A DNA stretch of 17,599 nucleotides from Deltaproteobacteria bacterium (GCA_012514925.1 JAAYZI010000250.1:1-17599); one strand, 5' to 3'; numbered from the stretch's first letter, positions 1 through 7,629 are shown. The notes: generated from the letters alone by a model not told the origin. Program-made: numbers and translations.

Positions 1-669
1 AGCATCATAGATATCTCCGATCTCGAAGACCTAGTCGGAAGCGTGCCTGACGTGTATCTTGACCACTGCCGCACCCTTGCCATAAAGCCGGTGCGCCTGC
101 CGGAATACCTGCTCTGGTTTGCGCCGGTAACAATCGGCAGCCAGCCCGTTCGCTGGCGCCTAGCCCTGCCCGGCATAAACGAACGCATCAACCCTTTTCT
201 TTACGAGCTGCGCACTTGCTTTAAAACCTCGGCTCAAGTCGGACAGTACAGCTTACTGCCGCAGGCAGTCTATTGCACCCTCAGCGCCCTGATTAAAGGA
301 TTGAATTTCGACCGCGCAATCCTCTTTAAAATCGACGACTCCCGGCGTTTTTTACAACCCTTGCTCTGCCACGGTGTAAAACTTTTCCATCCCGAAAAAC
401 TGCGACGTTTTATCGCCGATCCAGATAGAGATCAGATGCCCGATGTTAGAGCCTATATGGAACAACAAACCATCTTTACGGGAGAAGCGGTTTTTAGAGA
501 CGGCTGGCCCTTCGTTGCTTTTCCAGCCATATCCGCGGGCCAAGTCGTAGGCATTTTCTATGCGGACAAAATCAAAAAGCCCGACAGCGACGCCCTTGAT
601 GCCCAAGAGCAGATCAGCTGCGTGGCCCTAGCCGAAGAGTGGCACGAACTGCCGCACGATTTCTGGTGA
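1..669 (+). CDS. C-terminal part of a GAF-like-domain signalling protein (5' end outside window)
   Basis: The reading frame is open from the first base of the window to a TGA at 667-669, so this is the 3' end of a longer gene and the GTG at 43 should not be taken as its start. The last ~130 residues look like a GAF-type sensory domain: a predicted strand-rich run containing FDRAILFKID, then a second half with FVAFPAISAGQVVGIFYADK, a common ending for GAF domains. The architecture resembles the C-terminal half of the HDOD-GAF protein encoded at 1154-2653, so the missing N-terminus may carry an HDOD domain; this is inference. It converges with the response-regulator gene, whose stop lies only 20 bases beyond. 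A 15-base tandem duplication covers its stop codon. Confidence 0.75.
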   Translation, partial: SIIDISDLEDLVGSVPDVYLDHCRTLAIKPVRLPEYLLWFAPVTIGSQPVRWRLALPGINERINPFLYELRTCFKTSAQVGQYSLLPQAVYCTLSALIKGLNFDRAILFKIDDSRRFLQPLLCHGVKLFHPEKLRRFIADPDRDQMPDVRAYMEQQTIFTGEAVFRDGWPFVAFPAISAGQVVGIFYADKIKKPDSDALDAQEQISCVALAEEWHELPHDFW

Positions 670-688
670 GAGAATTTCTGGTGAGAGA
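659..688. repeat. Perfect 15-base tandem duplication over a stop codon
   Basis: Two identical adjacent copies of ATTTCTGGTGAGAGA lie at 659-673 and 674-688. The first copy contains the last codons and the TGA of the upstream gene, and the second repeats both. The duplication therefore did not alter the protein but lengthened the gap to the convergent response-regulator gene. Confidence 0.9.
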
Positions 689-1105
689 CTAATCAGAACG
701 GTTCTCGCTAATCACCGCCATAAGCTTGAAGACCTTCTGCAAAAGCACGTCCGCCGTGAAAGGCTTGGCAATATAATCTGTAACCCCAGCTTCAACCGCT
801 TCCTTCACAGCGCTGTGCGTCACTTCCGCAGTCAACATCAGGAAAGGCACATGTTTGTGACTATCCAAGGACCTAACATACTTTAGAAAATCAACTCCAG
901 ACATTTTCGGCATGCGCCAGTCACATATAACCAAATCGAATTTCTGCTCACGCAAACGCCTCACCGCCGTCGCGCCATCATCCGCTTGAGTAATGTTACG
1001 AAAGCCTGCGCTCTTTAAGATAGACTGCACCATAGAGCGCGTCATGGCGTAATCATCTACCACTAATATTCTTATATCCAAGTTGGTCGGTTCTTGATTC
1101 GGCAT
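689..1105 (-). CDS. CheY-like single-domain response regulator
   Basis: A 138-residue stand-alone receiver domain with no output domain. All hallmark residues are present: acidic pair Asp17-Asp18 (ILVVDDY), phospho-acceptor Asp62 (VICDWRMPKMSG), switch Thr92 (LMLTAE) and Lys114 (IAKPF). Proteins of this type take phosphate from a histidine kinase and act by binding a partner. The gene lies 48 bases downstream of the HDOD-GAF gene on the same strand, which suggests co-transcription and a shared signalling role. No convincing Shine-Dalgarno sequence precedes the ATG; instead a short dyad (CTGCC-A-GGCAG) sits just upstream. The partner kinase is not in the window, so the pathway (chemotaxis or otherwise) is unknown. 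Confidence 0.93.
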   Translation of the reverse strand: MPNQEPTNLDIRILVVDDYAMTRSMVQSILKSAGFRNITQADDGATAVRRLREQKFDLVICDWRMPKMSGVDFLKYVRSLDSHKHVPFLMLTAEVTHSAVKEAVEAGVTDYIAKPFTADVLLQKVFKLMAVISENRSD

Positions 1106-1153
1106 ACTGCCAGGCAGAATAACACCAGTTGCTTACTGCGTAAATATCCGCGC

Positions 1154-2653
1154 CTACAAACCTAAACAGTCAATCAATGCTCGCCTAATCGCCTTAAAAC
1201 GCAACAACCGGTTCCCTTCCTCTCCTGAAAGATCCAAGCTGGTTGGAATCTCCAGATACAGGACACCGATCTTGCGCTCTTCACCGATAACCCCGGCCAC
1301 ATAACATTCGACCTCCGCATCAGTGTCTGTATCGGCGTCGCTAATCTGTTCAAGAATCGGCCCGGCACATGAGAAAGCTGCGGCTATAGCCGCATCCATG
1401 CCGCTATTAGCAGTGCATGACACCGGCGCGGGAGCAAAAAGCCTCACCTCCCCAATTTTTACTCGCGGCATCAGCAAATTAGTGCCTGGATCTAATACAA
1501 AAATCACGCCTCCGCTATACCCGGCCTGGGGAATTATATCCTTAATCAAAACTAGCAGATTCTCTCTCGAAACCTGATCGGTATTAAGGTTAGAATAGAG
1601 CGCCAACAACTTTCGCTTTAGCACATCCGGGCAGTGGCGCAGGTACGGATTCTCGCGAGCCGCTTTAGATCTAACCGCAGCTTCAATACGCCGCGGCGGA
1701 TCAAAATCAGCTAACCCATCAAACAGTTGAGGATAGTGCGCTACATAGTTCTCGCAATTATCCTTTACCTGCTTCCGAATCAGCTCTAAATTCTCGCTGC
1801 CTAGCAGAGACACAATTTCTCGGCGGGCGGTTTGCCAATCATGCTCGGCTTGCGGGTAGAGTTCGGGCGCATTGGCTTTGGCTAAAGCTTCACTGACTTC
1901 ACAGATTTTTCCCAAACGTCTCAGCAGCTCGTTGGATCCACCTGCAGGGACATTGCGAGTTGGTGGCACATCCTGCCCTCCCCACACCGCATTAAACTCA
2001 GGTGCCAAACCCCATTCATTCGCCAACGTCATCGCCAACATGACCGGAGAAAACCCCAGGGCTTGACTCAAGCTCACATCGATGTCAGCCCCCGGCCTGA
2101 GATTAGTCAAGGCGGCGTGGTAAACTTGAGGGTAGTTCCAGGCAATCATAATAAGACCAAGCTGCCTGAGCAAACCAGCCGAAAAACCAATCTCAGGATT
2201 TAAGTTCTGGGTTTGAGAGATCACCTCAGCAGCACTGGCACCCACAATCGCTTTCTGCATCGGTGAAAGCTGCTCAGAGCTGATACCATCAAGAGCGTGC
2301 TTAGTACGAAGTAATTCATCATCGTTAATAATCTCCTTGAGACGTTCCAGACCGGCCCAGCGCAAAAAATCCATGGGGTTTAGGCAACCCATAAGGTGAG
2401 CTCCCTCCGCGCGCATCATTTCGCCAACCCGCTTTAGACAGTGCGTAAAAAGCGCTAGATCAGTCTTGATTTCAAAAAGCAAAAAGTCCAAATCAAGATC
2501 GTACGCGCCCGTTTCAAAACCAGCTCTAATCTTCTCGACTAAAAGGTGATTAACCGGAAACCAGTACTTGTTAACATGCTCGCGCGCGCGCTCAAGCCTG
2601 CGATCATTAAGAGAATCTGAGTTGGATGACTGAGCTCCCAAAGCGCCTAACAT
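1154..2653 (-). CDS. HDOD-domain signalling protein with C-terminal GAF-like domain
   Basis: Predicted 499 residues. I chose the ATG at 2653 because GTAGGTG sits about six bases before it; a GTG nine bases further upstream is possible but lacks a spaced ribosome-binding site. The N-terminal ~270 residues resemble an HDOD domain, the catalytically inactive relative of HD phosphohydrolases. Typical segments are SAGLLRQLGLIMI (about 158-170) and ALGFSPVMLAMTLANEWGL (about 198-216). From about residue 345 a GAF-like domain follows (GGVIFVLDPGTNLLMPR, then IGVLYLEI near the end). HDOD proteins usually act in signal relay with two-component or second-messenger systems, consistent with the response regulator immediately downstream. 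The ligand is unknown. Confidence 0.8.
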   Translation of the reverse strand: MLGALGAQSSNSDSLNDRRLERAREHVNKYWFPVNHLLVEKIRAGFETGAYDLDLDFLLFEIKTDLALFTHCLKRVGEMMRAEGAHLMGCLNPMDFLRWAGLERLKEIINDDELLRTKHALDGISSEQLSPMQKAIVGASAAEVISQTQNLNPEIGFSAGLLRQLGLIMIAWNYPQVYHAALTNLRPGADIDVSLSQALGFSPVMLAMTLANEWGLAPEFNAVWGGQDVPPTRNVPAGGSNELLRRLGKICEVSEALAKANAPELYPQAEHDWQTARREIVSLLGSENLELIRKQVKDNCENYVAHYPQLFDGLADFDPPRRIEAAVRSKAARENPYLRHCPDVLKRKLLALYSNLNTDQVSRENLLVLIKDIIPQAGYSGGVIFVLDPGTNLLMPRVKIGEVRLFAPAPVSCTANSGMDAAIAAAFSCAGPILEQISDADTDTDAEVECYVAGVIGEERKIGVLYLEIPTSLDLSGEEGNRLLRFKAIRRALIDCLGL

Positions 2654-2743
2654 ACAATACACCTACCCGGTTTAGCCGTGAGGATAAATTCCCACATTCA
2701 CTACGACTGCAAGCGACATGCCAGGAGGCAAGCCCCTAAGGAG

Positions 2744-2766
2744 TTAATAATTCTTTGTATTATTAA
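2744..2766. other. AT-rich hairpin between convergently spaced minus-strand genes
   Basis: TTAATAAT (2744-2751) and ATTATTAA (2759-2766) form a perfect 8-base stem with a 7-base loop. A second small dyad, TGCAAA-GT-TTTGCA, lies about ten bases further on. Both lie downstream of the epimerase gene on its strand and upstream of the HDOD gene. The first could slow or end transcription from the epimerase, but there is no GC-rich stem followed by a T-run, so it is not a standard intrinsic terminator. Confidence 0.35.
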
Positions 2767-2808
2767 GGGAGGGAGTGCAAAGTTTTGCAGAGCGGGAAGT
2801 CCAGTACC

Positions 2809-3831
2809 CTACCGGCAGCAACCGGAAGGCTTAGAACCGGAAGGCTTAGACAGATACCCCTCCTGACACAACCATTTATACATCCGGCCCAGACCATCAT
2901 CGAGCCCCACTTTGGGCTGGTAACCCAATTCCCGCTTTGCCTTATCAATCTTGAAGGCTCGGTTCTGACGGAACCAATCTACACGCCTTGGAAAAATCGG
3001 CGGAGTAAGGCCAAAGGGAGCACATGCCTTCTCACAAACGTGACCGGCGACAATCAGCGGCCAAAGCGGGTAATGAGGCACACGCAGCTGCACTCCCATG
3101 ACCTTGGCCACACGCTGCACCAAATCGTTTAACTCAACATACTCCTGATCGGCTATAATGTAGGCCTGCCCATCACCCACGCCGTCTTGCATCACAGTTA
3201 AGAACGCATCCGTAAGATTATCTATATAAACCGGATGGTAAAAAGTTTTGCCTGCGCCGAACATCGGGAACATACCCGAAGCCACCCGTTTAAAAATCAT
3301 GGTGAAGCGCTCATGATCTCCCGGCCCATATATGGCTGTGGGCCTGAGGATTACGATCTTCATCTTTCCGCCTTGATGCTTGCCGCAAACTACTTCACCT
3401 TCGTATTTGGTCTGCTGATAATAGTCCGCGGGCTGAATCGGAGAGCTCTCGTCTCCAGGAGGATTATCAACGTTGCCGTGCACGCCCTGAGTGCTGCAAT
3501 AGATAAAACGCTTGACTCCTGCCTTAAGAGCCGCCTCCAAAACATTGGCGGTCCCCTGCACATTCACATCGTAGTAAAAACTGTCAGGCACATTCATTTC
3601 ACGAAAGGCCGCGGCCAGGTGGAAAACTATCTCCACGCCCTGAACTGATTTAGCCACCACGTCTGTCTCAGTCACCGAACCGATTATGACTTCGGCTCCC
3701 CACTCCTTAAGCTCTTGAGTCTTAAGACCCTCCTTATAATCGAGCGCCACCACTTGGTGCCCAGCATCAATCAACCTGCGCACAAGCGCTTTGCCGGTAA
3801 AGCCTGTGCCACCTGTTACCAGTGCCTTCAT
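2809..3831 (-). CDS. NAD(P)-dependent sugar epimerase/dehydratase or 3-beta-HSD-like SDR
   Basis: A 340-residue extended short-chain dehydrogenase. The Rossmann nucleotide-binding motif GGTGFTG is at residues 7-13. The active-site region has Ser113-Thr114 (YCSTQGVHG) and the YxxxK pair Tyr138/Lys142 (DYYQQTKYE), followed by LRPTAIYGPGD, typical of the family. AAAGGAT precedes the ATG at 3831 with good spacing. Members act on nucleotide sugars or on steroid-like and isoprenoid-like alcohols; the sequence does not decide which. The C-terminus ends in SKPSGSKPSGCCR, where a five-residue unit is duplicated in frame by a 15-base tandem repeat. It stands alone, 155 bases upstream of the HDOD gene on the same strand. 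Confidence 0.9.
   Translation of the reverse strand: MKALVTGGTGFTGKALVRRLIDAGHQVVALDYKEGLKTQELKEWGAEVIIGSVTETDVVAKSVQGVEIVFHLAAAFREMNVPDSFYYDVNVQGTANVLEAALKAGVKRFIYCSTQGVHGNVDNPPGDESSPIQPADYYQQTKYEGEVVCGKHQGGKMKIVILRPTAIYGPGDHERFTMIFKRVASGMFPMFGAGKTFYHPVYIDNLTDAFLTVMQDGVGDGQAYIIADQEYVELNDLVQRVAKVMGVQLRVPHYPLWPLIVAGHVCEKACAPFGLTPPIFPRRVDWFRQNRAFKIDKAKRELGYQPKVGLDDGLGRMYKWLCQEGYLSKPSGSKPSGCCR
2821..2850. repeat. Perfect in-frame 15-base tandem duplication in the epimerase 3' end
   Basis: ACCGGAAGGCTTAGA occurs twice in a row (2821-2835 and 2836-2850). On the coding strand it duplicates the codons for Ser-Lys-Pro-Ser-Gly, lengthening the C-terminal tail by five residues outside the catalytic fold. 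Confidence 0.9.
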
Positions 3832-3885
3832 GGGTAGATCCTTTCCGAAAAAAAACTACCGCCTTAGGTTTAGGCAAATATCACG

Positions 3886-3960
3886 AGTACTATTTTCCGC
3901 TAAATTGAAAAGCCGTTACAAATAACGCTAACAAGAAGCTGTGCTACGGAAAATAATACT
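3886..3960. repeat. Nested inverted repeat in the 345-base gap between divergent genes
   Basis: The gap 3832-4176 separates the epimerase (minus) from the EF-hand lipoprotein gene (plus) and contains no supportable gene. Its clearest structure is a pair of 14-base arms, AGTACTATTTTCCG (3886-3899) and CGGAAAATAATACT (3947-3960), complementary at 13 positions. Inside is a second hairpin, CGTTA-CAAA-TAACG (3914-3927). The rest of the gap shows only a minor dyad (GGGAG/CTCCC near 4057) and presumably the promoters of both genes. It may be a structured leader, a protein-binding site or a small decayed mobile element. Confidence 0.6.
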
Positions 3961-4176
3961 GATGAAATTTTCCACGCGTTAAACCACGCGGATGGTCGCA
4001 AATCTGACTTAAATATGCAATACCTAGGCGCTTTTTCTCATGGTACGGTAAAAGACGGGAGTATCCCTCCCAGAATACACTCGATTGCCCAATTCCACCG
4101 ATTGATGCGACAATCACAAGCAGGGCCCGTCAACATAAGGACTTAGGGGTCAACAATTTGGGAGATAGCCTTAGCC

Positions 4177-4686
4177 ATGAAAACAGCGCTGAAAACTGCA
4201 CCTACCCTCTTACCTATCTTTTTAGCTATCCTTTTAGCCGTTCTTACTTTAAACGCGTGCGCTCCCAAAAATGCCCCGCGCCACAATCCCGCTCCGTCCA
4301 AACTCGATCTTAGCGACGCAGATTTATTATGCGAGCAAATATTTGAAGCCTACGACACCGACAAAGACGGCAAGATCAGCTCCGATGAATACGCGCATGG
4401 CGTCATCATAACCTTTCACCAACTTGATAAAAATGGAGACTTACAGCTCGACGCTTCCGAACTAGGAGATTCTTGGGATACCGAAGCAATGGCCGTAGAT
4501 ATTGATGGTGACGGACGCCTAACGCTCTCAGAAATTTTACACCATCAATCCAAGTCCTTTAAGAAGCGGGATGTAGATGGTTGCGGATGCCTGACGGAAG
4601 AGGATGTTAGGACCTGGGTGATTCACAAGCTGGCAGAGCGGCAGGGTTGCCATCCAGACGGTACGCCACTGAACTTATCCAAATAA
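4177..4686 (+). CDS. EF-hand calcium-binding lipoprotein
   Basis: 169 residues beginning with a hydrophobic signal peptide and a lipobox, Leu-Asn-Ala-Cys28, so the mature protein should be a lipid-anchored envelope protein. Four EF-hand loops follow: residues 60-71 (canonical DTDKDGKISSDE), 84-95 (DKNGDLQLDASE, Gly shifted from position 6), 108-119 (canonical DIDGDGRLTLSE) and 132-143 (DVDGCGCLTEED). In the last loop, cysteines occupy two of the usual ligand positions. Calcium binding in the periplasm or at the surface is likely; the partner is unknown. The gene is probably co-transcribed with the lipoprotein gene 20 bases downstream. GGGAGA lies rather far (about 11 bases) from the ATG, so the start is likely but not certain. 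Confidence 0.88.
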   Translation: MKTALKTAPTLLPIFLAILLAVLTLNACAPKNAPRHNPAPSKLDLSDADLLCEQIFEAYDTDKDGKISSDEYAHGVIITFHQLDKNGDLQLDASELGDSWDTEAMAVDIDGDGRLTLSEILHHQSKSFKKRDVDGCGCLTEEDVRTWVIHKLAERQGCHPDGTPLNLSK

Positions 4687-4706
4687 AAGCGCAACCAGGA
4701 ACACGC

Positions 4707-5516
4707 ATGCAACAACAAATCGGATATCTTTGGTCGATTGCCAGACGGCTCTGGCTGGTGCTGTTTGTGATCTTAACTGCTTGCTCAGCTATCAAACCCA
4801 GCCCCGCTAAACCCAGCCCGTTTATCGAACAAGCCGACGCGCTTAAAGATGCAGGCGACGACTTACCGTTTCAGAAGGCTTGGTTTAAAGATGTTGCAAA
4901 GTTGCGAGAGATACAAACCTCTTATCAAAGCGTGCATATAGCCCCAATCGACACGTCTTCTATAGGAACTAAAAAGGACAGCCGAATCTCAGATGCGGTC
5001 TCGTTAGGAGTTGAAGCTAAAGACATTCAAAAGATCTCCCAACTTCTATACAACGAACTTATTGCAGCCATTAAAAGTTATGACAAAACTGGTACTCAAA
5101 TCGTAGATCAACCCACACCCAATACTTTAGTAATCAAAGTGGCTCTAGTTGAACTTAAGCCCACCCAGACCGCCATAAATGCAGGCCAAACAGTCGCAGG
5201 CTTTTTCATTCCCGGCTCTCAACTGGTTGCAGGCGCGATCTCGGCCGGAGCCTCTGCGGCCACCAGTCCGCTTTCAAACGGCAGTATCGCCATGGAAGCT
5301 AAATTTCAAGACGGCCCTGACGGGGAGCTTTTAGGCGAGATTTCTGATCGCCAGGTAGACCCCACAACGGTGCTCATTAATTTTAGGAACTACACCAAAT
5401 TTGGGCACGCCCGTAGCACCGTCAGGCGCTGGGCCAAAAGCCTAGCTGAATTTCTTATGACTCCGGCTAGTCACCCGGTCTCAAAGCCGCTGCCACTGAC
5501 TTTTGCACTGTGGTAA
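4707..5516 (+). CDS. DUF3313-like envelope lipoprotein
   Basis: 269 residues from the ATG at 4707, chosen because AGGA stands eight bases before it and because this start puts a normal signal peptide first; an in-frame ATG at 4647 would overlap the preceding gene and add an unlikely leader. The lipobox is Leu23-Thr-Ala-Cys26. The body, with FKDVAKLREIQTSYQSVHIAPID, an LLYNEL helix and the late GGELLGE-type region (DGELLGEISDRQVDP), resembles the DUF3313 lipoprotein family, which has no established function. A glycine-rich membrane-like stretch (about residues 159-185) is notable. It forms a pair with the EF-hand lipoprotein upstream and converges with the next gene. Family assignment is from memory of motifs and is moderately sure. 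Confidence 0.8.
   Translation: MQQQIGYLWSIARRLWLVLFVILTACSAIKPSPAKPSPFIEQADALKDAGDDLPFQKAWFKDVAKLREIQTSYQSVHIAPIDTSSIGTKKDSRISDAVSLGVEAKDIQKISQLLYNELIAAIKSYDKTGTQIVDQPTPNTLVIKVALVELKPTQTAINAGQTVAGFFIPGSQLVAGAISAGASAATSPLSNGSIAMEAKFQDGPDGELLGEISDRQVDPTTVLINFRNYTKFGHARSTVRRWAKSLAEFLMTPASHPVSKPLPLTFALW
4794..4819. repeat. Partial 15-base tandem duplication in a lipoprotein linker
   Basis: AAACCCAGCCCCGCT (4794-4808) is followed directly by AAACCCAGCCC (4809-4819). It encodes Lys-Pro-Ser-Pro-Ala then Lys-Pro-Ser-Pro just after the lipidated cysteine, a flexible tether where length changes should be tolerated. Confidence 0.7.
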
Positions 5517-5520
5517 TCTA

Positions 5521-5546
5521 ATGCCATCCAAAAAAATCGTTGGCAT
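5521..5546. terminator. Possible bidirectional terminator hairpin between convergent genes
   Basis: ATGCCA (5521-5526) pairs with TGGCAT (5541-5546) around an A-rich loop. It sits exactly between the stop of the DUF3313-like gene (5516) and the stop of the convergent gene. The stem is short and no T-run follows, so the call is weak. Confidence 0.25.
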
Positions 5547-6445
5547 CATCCCCGCTTGCGGTACACCTTAAGGTAGATCACCCCAGCTAACACTAAAACC
5601 ACTCCCAGGCCACCTGCCAAAAACAACCATCCATAGGATCGATTAGCGATTGATACCAAACCCGAAACAGAGGCATAATTTCTCACCCCACCTTCGTCCC
5701 ACTGCATCACCGCAAACACGGCGTAGCTACTACCAAGTAAACCACTAACATTTCGAAGTTCAAAAGCCGCCTGCCCGGCTGCGTTAGCGCCTACCTCAAC
5801 CAGCGTCGCAGTAGGGTCTAAAATCTGCAACTCACGCGCGCTAAATGCCCCCGCAGCCACCTTCCTCGCCTCGAGCCCGCTGTTCTGAAAGTCAAGCTTG
5901 CACCTAAAGCTTTGACCGTCGCCCCGACAACTAAGCGCGCCATCAAGAGTGGGGAGGCGAAGCGCTGTCAGCTGCTCGGAGCTAAGCTCTCCCAACTGCA
6001 ATCCATGAACTTGCGCCGCGGAAAAACGGTAACCGTTTTGATCTTCATAGTGCCTCCTCACATAAAGCGGGAAGCGCCCGCTAAGCGGCAGATCTAACCC
6101 GGCACAAGCTCTATCCTCCGAACATTTCAATTTCTCCATGGGAATCGTAAAATCAAGCGTCCACGTCTCACTCTCACCAGCCTTTACAGACTTAGGCTCT
6201 CCAGCCCACACCCACGCGCCTAACGTTAGGGCCGGAAAAACATTGGCTGCGGTCTCATCGCCGCTATTTTCGATTTCGTACGAACCCTTCAAGATTATAT
6301 TCTGGCCTGAAACGTTTGCTTCTATTTTAGGCGTGCCGTTAATCGTCAGGTATCCGGCCCAAGCCACTTCAGAAAAGCAGAGCCAGAACAAGCTAAAACA
6401 AAGCATTAACCACCCGCTAACCATGTTCTTACTTATTTTTATCAT
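5546..6445 (-). CDS. Secreted, C-terminally membrane-anchored protein of unknown function
   Basis: 299 residues from the ATG at 6445, which is preceded by GGGAGGAG at short spacing; in-frame upstream ATG and GTG codons are less well placed. Residues 1-30 form a signal peptide with likely cleavage after Ala-Trp-Ala. The mature part is strand-rich, and IENSGDETAANVFP followed by PKSVKAGESETWTLDF recalls Ig-like or CARDB-type folds. Two pairs of cysteines (KCSEDRAC and SCRGDGQSFRC) could form disulfides. The C-terminus has one hydrophobic helix (WLFLAGGLGVVLVLAGVIYL) and a basic tail, giving an exported domain held in the inner membrane. It lies 30 bases after the glycosyltransferase gene and probably shares its transcript, hinting at an envelope-polysaccharide context. 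I do not recognise the family. Confidence 0.82.
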   Translation of the reverse strand: MIKISKNMVSGWLMLCFSLFWLCFSEVAWAGYLTINGTPKIEANVSGQNIILKGSYEIENSGDETAANVFPALTLGAWVWAGEPKSVKAGESETWTLDFTIPMEKLKCSEDRACAGLDLPLSGRFPLYVRRHYEDQNGYRFSAAQVHGLQLGELSSEQLTALRLPTLDGALSCRGDGQSFRCKLDFQNSGLEARKVAAGAFSARELQILDPTATLVEVGANAAGQAAFELRNVSGLLGSSYAVFAVMQWDEGGVRNYASVSGLVSIANRSYGWLFLAGGLGVVLVLAGVIYLKVYRKRG

Positions 6446-6475
6446 TACTCCTCCCACCATTTGTAGCACAGAGTG

Positions 6476-7546
6476 TTACACCACAGAGTGCACTTCCCGT
6501 AAGTATTTCTCAAATCTTTCTGCTACACCATCCCAACCTAGCGCGCGCCCACGCTCCCAAGCGCGCTTTGATAGCGCTTCGAAGTAGGCATCATCGCTGA
6601 AAATACGGTCTATGGCTTCCACAAACTGCTGGTCATATTCCGGAGTGCCGGGTCTGCCGGAAATAAGCACTCCCCCATCACCAACTGTCTCCGGAAGCCC
6701 ACCCAAAGCCGTGCTAACCGGCACGCACCCCGCCGCCTGAGCCTCCATGGCAGTGATGCAGCTAGTTTCAGCAAAAGTATTAGGGTAAGCTAGCACCGCC
6801 GATTTCATAAACTCCCGCGCCAGCCGTTGCTGCGTCACGTTCCCCTCGAAGTAGACGTGCGGCAATTTTAGTAGCTGCTCCTTTAAAAGTTGCAGACGGT
6901 TCTCCATGGCCGTATTAGATCCACTCGGTTTTCCGTAAACGTCATATCCACTAAAAATGTGCAGCTCGGCATCCGGATGCCGCTTTTTAATCTCAGCGTA
7001 CAAACGCGGCAGATGCTCCAAGCCGCGATAAGGCGTCGACGAATAAATCAAACGCTTTCTCTTTCTTTCTTCGGCACCCTCAAAAAAGGGAAGGTACACA
7101 CCGTTTCGGATGATATAAACCTTCTCCCTGGGCAGCCCGGAACTCTTGCATAGGGTAGCGGCGTGCCATTCGCTTTGCAACAACACTCCATCAATTCTGG
7201 CTGCCACACGCAAGTCGCCGATTCCCAAATTGTGAGGCTGGTCGTAGGCGTCGCCCGTTAAAAAAAACCTCTTGCGGCATGGGATTTGGTAAACCAGCGG
7301 GATCCATTCGCGCACTACTACAAACACATCTACGGGCTGCATGCTTTGCACCGCGCGAATCGGAAGGTAGGGCGGATTAGAGGGAGGGGGGTTCTGGTCA
7401 GAAGTGTAGACTGTCACCGTGTGACCGCGCTGATGCAGAGCCTGGGCCAAACGAATAATTCCAGTTTCCGTTCCCCCTAACGGCCCTTCATCCAACGAAT
7501 TGGCGTGATAGGGAACGCAGCTCTGCGGGAAAAAGGAGATTTTCAT
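6476..7546 (-). CDS. Glycosyltransferase family 4 (GT-B fold)
   Basis: 356 residues from the ATG at 7546, where the product begins MKISFFPQSCVPYHANS like other GT4 enzymes. An in-frame GTG at 7579 would add 11 residues; neither has a strong ribosome-binding site. The N-terminal glycine motif LGGTETGIIRLAQAL is the acceptor-side signature. In the C-terminal domain, NTFAETSCITAMEAQAAGCV contains the EX7E motif (Glu260, Glu268), followed by GGLPETVGDGGVL. GT4 enzymes transfer a sugar from a nucleotide sugar with retention, usually in lipopolysaccharide, capsule or glycolipid assembly. Donor and acceptor cannot be read from the sequence. It is first in a two-gene unit with the membrane-anchored protein and diverges from cysD. 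Confidence 0.9.
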   Translation of the reverse strand: MKISFFPQSCVPYHANSLDEGPLGGTETGIIRLAQALHQRGHTVTVYTSDQNPPPSNPPYLPIRAVQSMQPVDVFVVVREWIPLVYQIPCRKRFFLTGDAYDQPHNLGIGDLRVAARIDGVLLQSEWHAATLCKSSGLPREKVYIIRNGVYLPFFEGAEERKRKRLIYSSTPYRGLEHLPRLYAEIKKRHPDAELHIFSGYDVYGKPSGSNTAMENRLQLLKEQLLKLPHVYFEGNVTQQRLAREFMKSAVLAYPNTFAETSCITAMEAQAAGCVPVSTALGGLPETVGDGGVLISGRPGTPEYDQQFVEAIDRIFSDDAYFEALSKRAWERGRALGWDGVAERFEKYLREVHSVV

Positions 7547-7613
7547 AGTCGATGCGCTAAGGTCTATAATTCTGCCCACAGTCTTTCAAAAATCGGCCGA
7601 GCCAGCAACCGCA

Positions 7614-7619
7614 ATTATA
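7614..7619 (-). promoter_or_regulatory. Possible -10 box for the glycosyltransferase gene
   Basis: On the minus strand these bases read TATAAT, the sigma-70 consensus, about 70 bases before the glycosyltransferase start. No good -35 box is visible at the normal distance, so an activator or a different start site may be involved. Confidence 0.3.
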
Positions 7620-7629
7620 CTAACCGAAT

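Noticed and set aside
2678..3132. Plus-strand frames across the epimerase 3' end
   Set aside because: Shadow frames opposite a clear dehydrogenase gene, without motifs or ribosome-binding sites.
4647..4706. Upstream ATG extending the DUF3313-like lipoprotein by 20 residues
   Set aside because: It would overlap the EF-hand gene and bury the signal peptide; the ATG at 4707 has a well-spaced ribosome-binding site and a standard lipoprotein signal.
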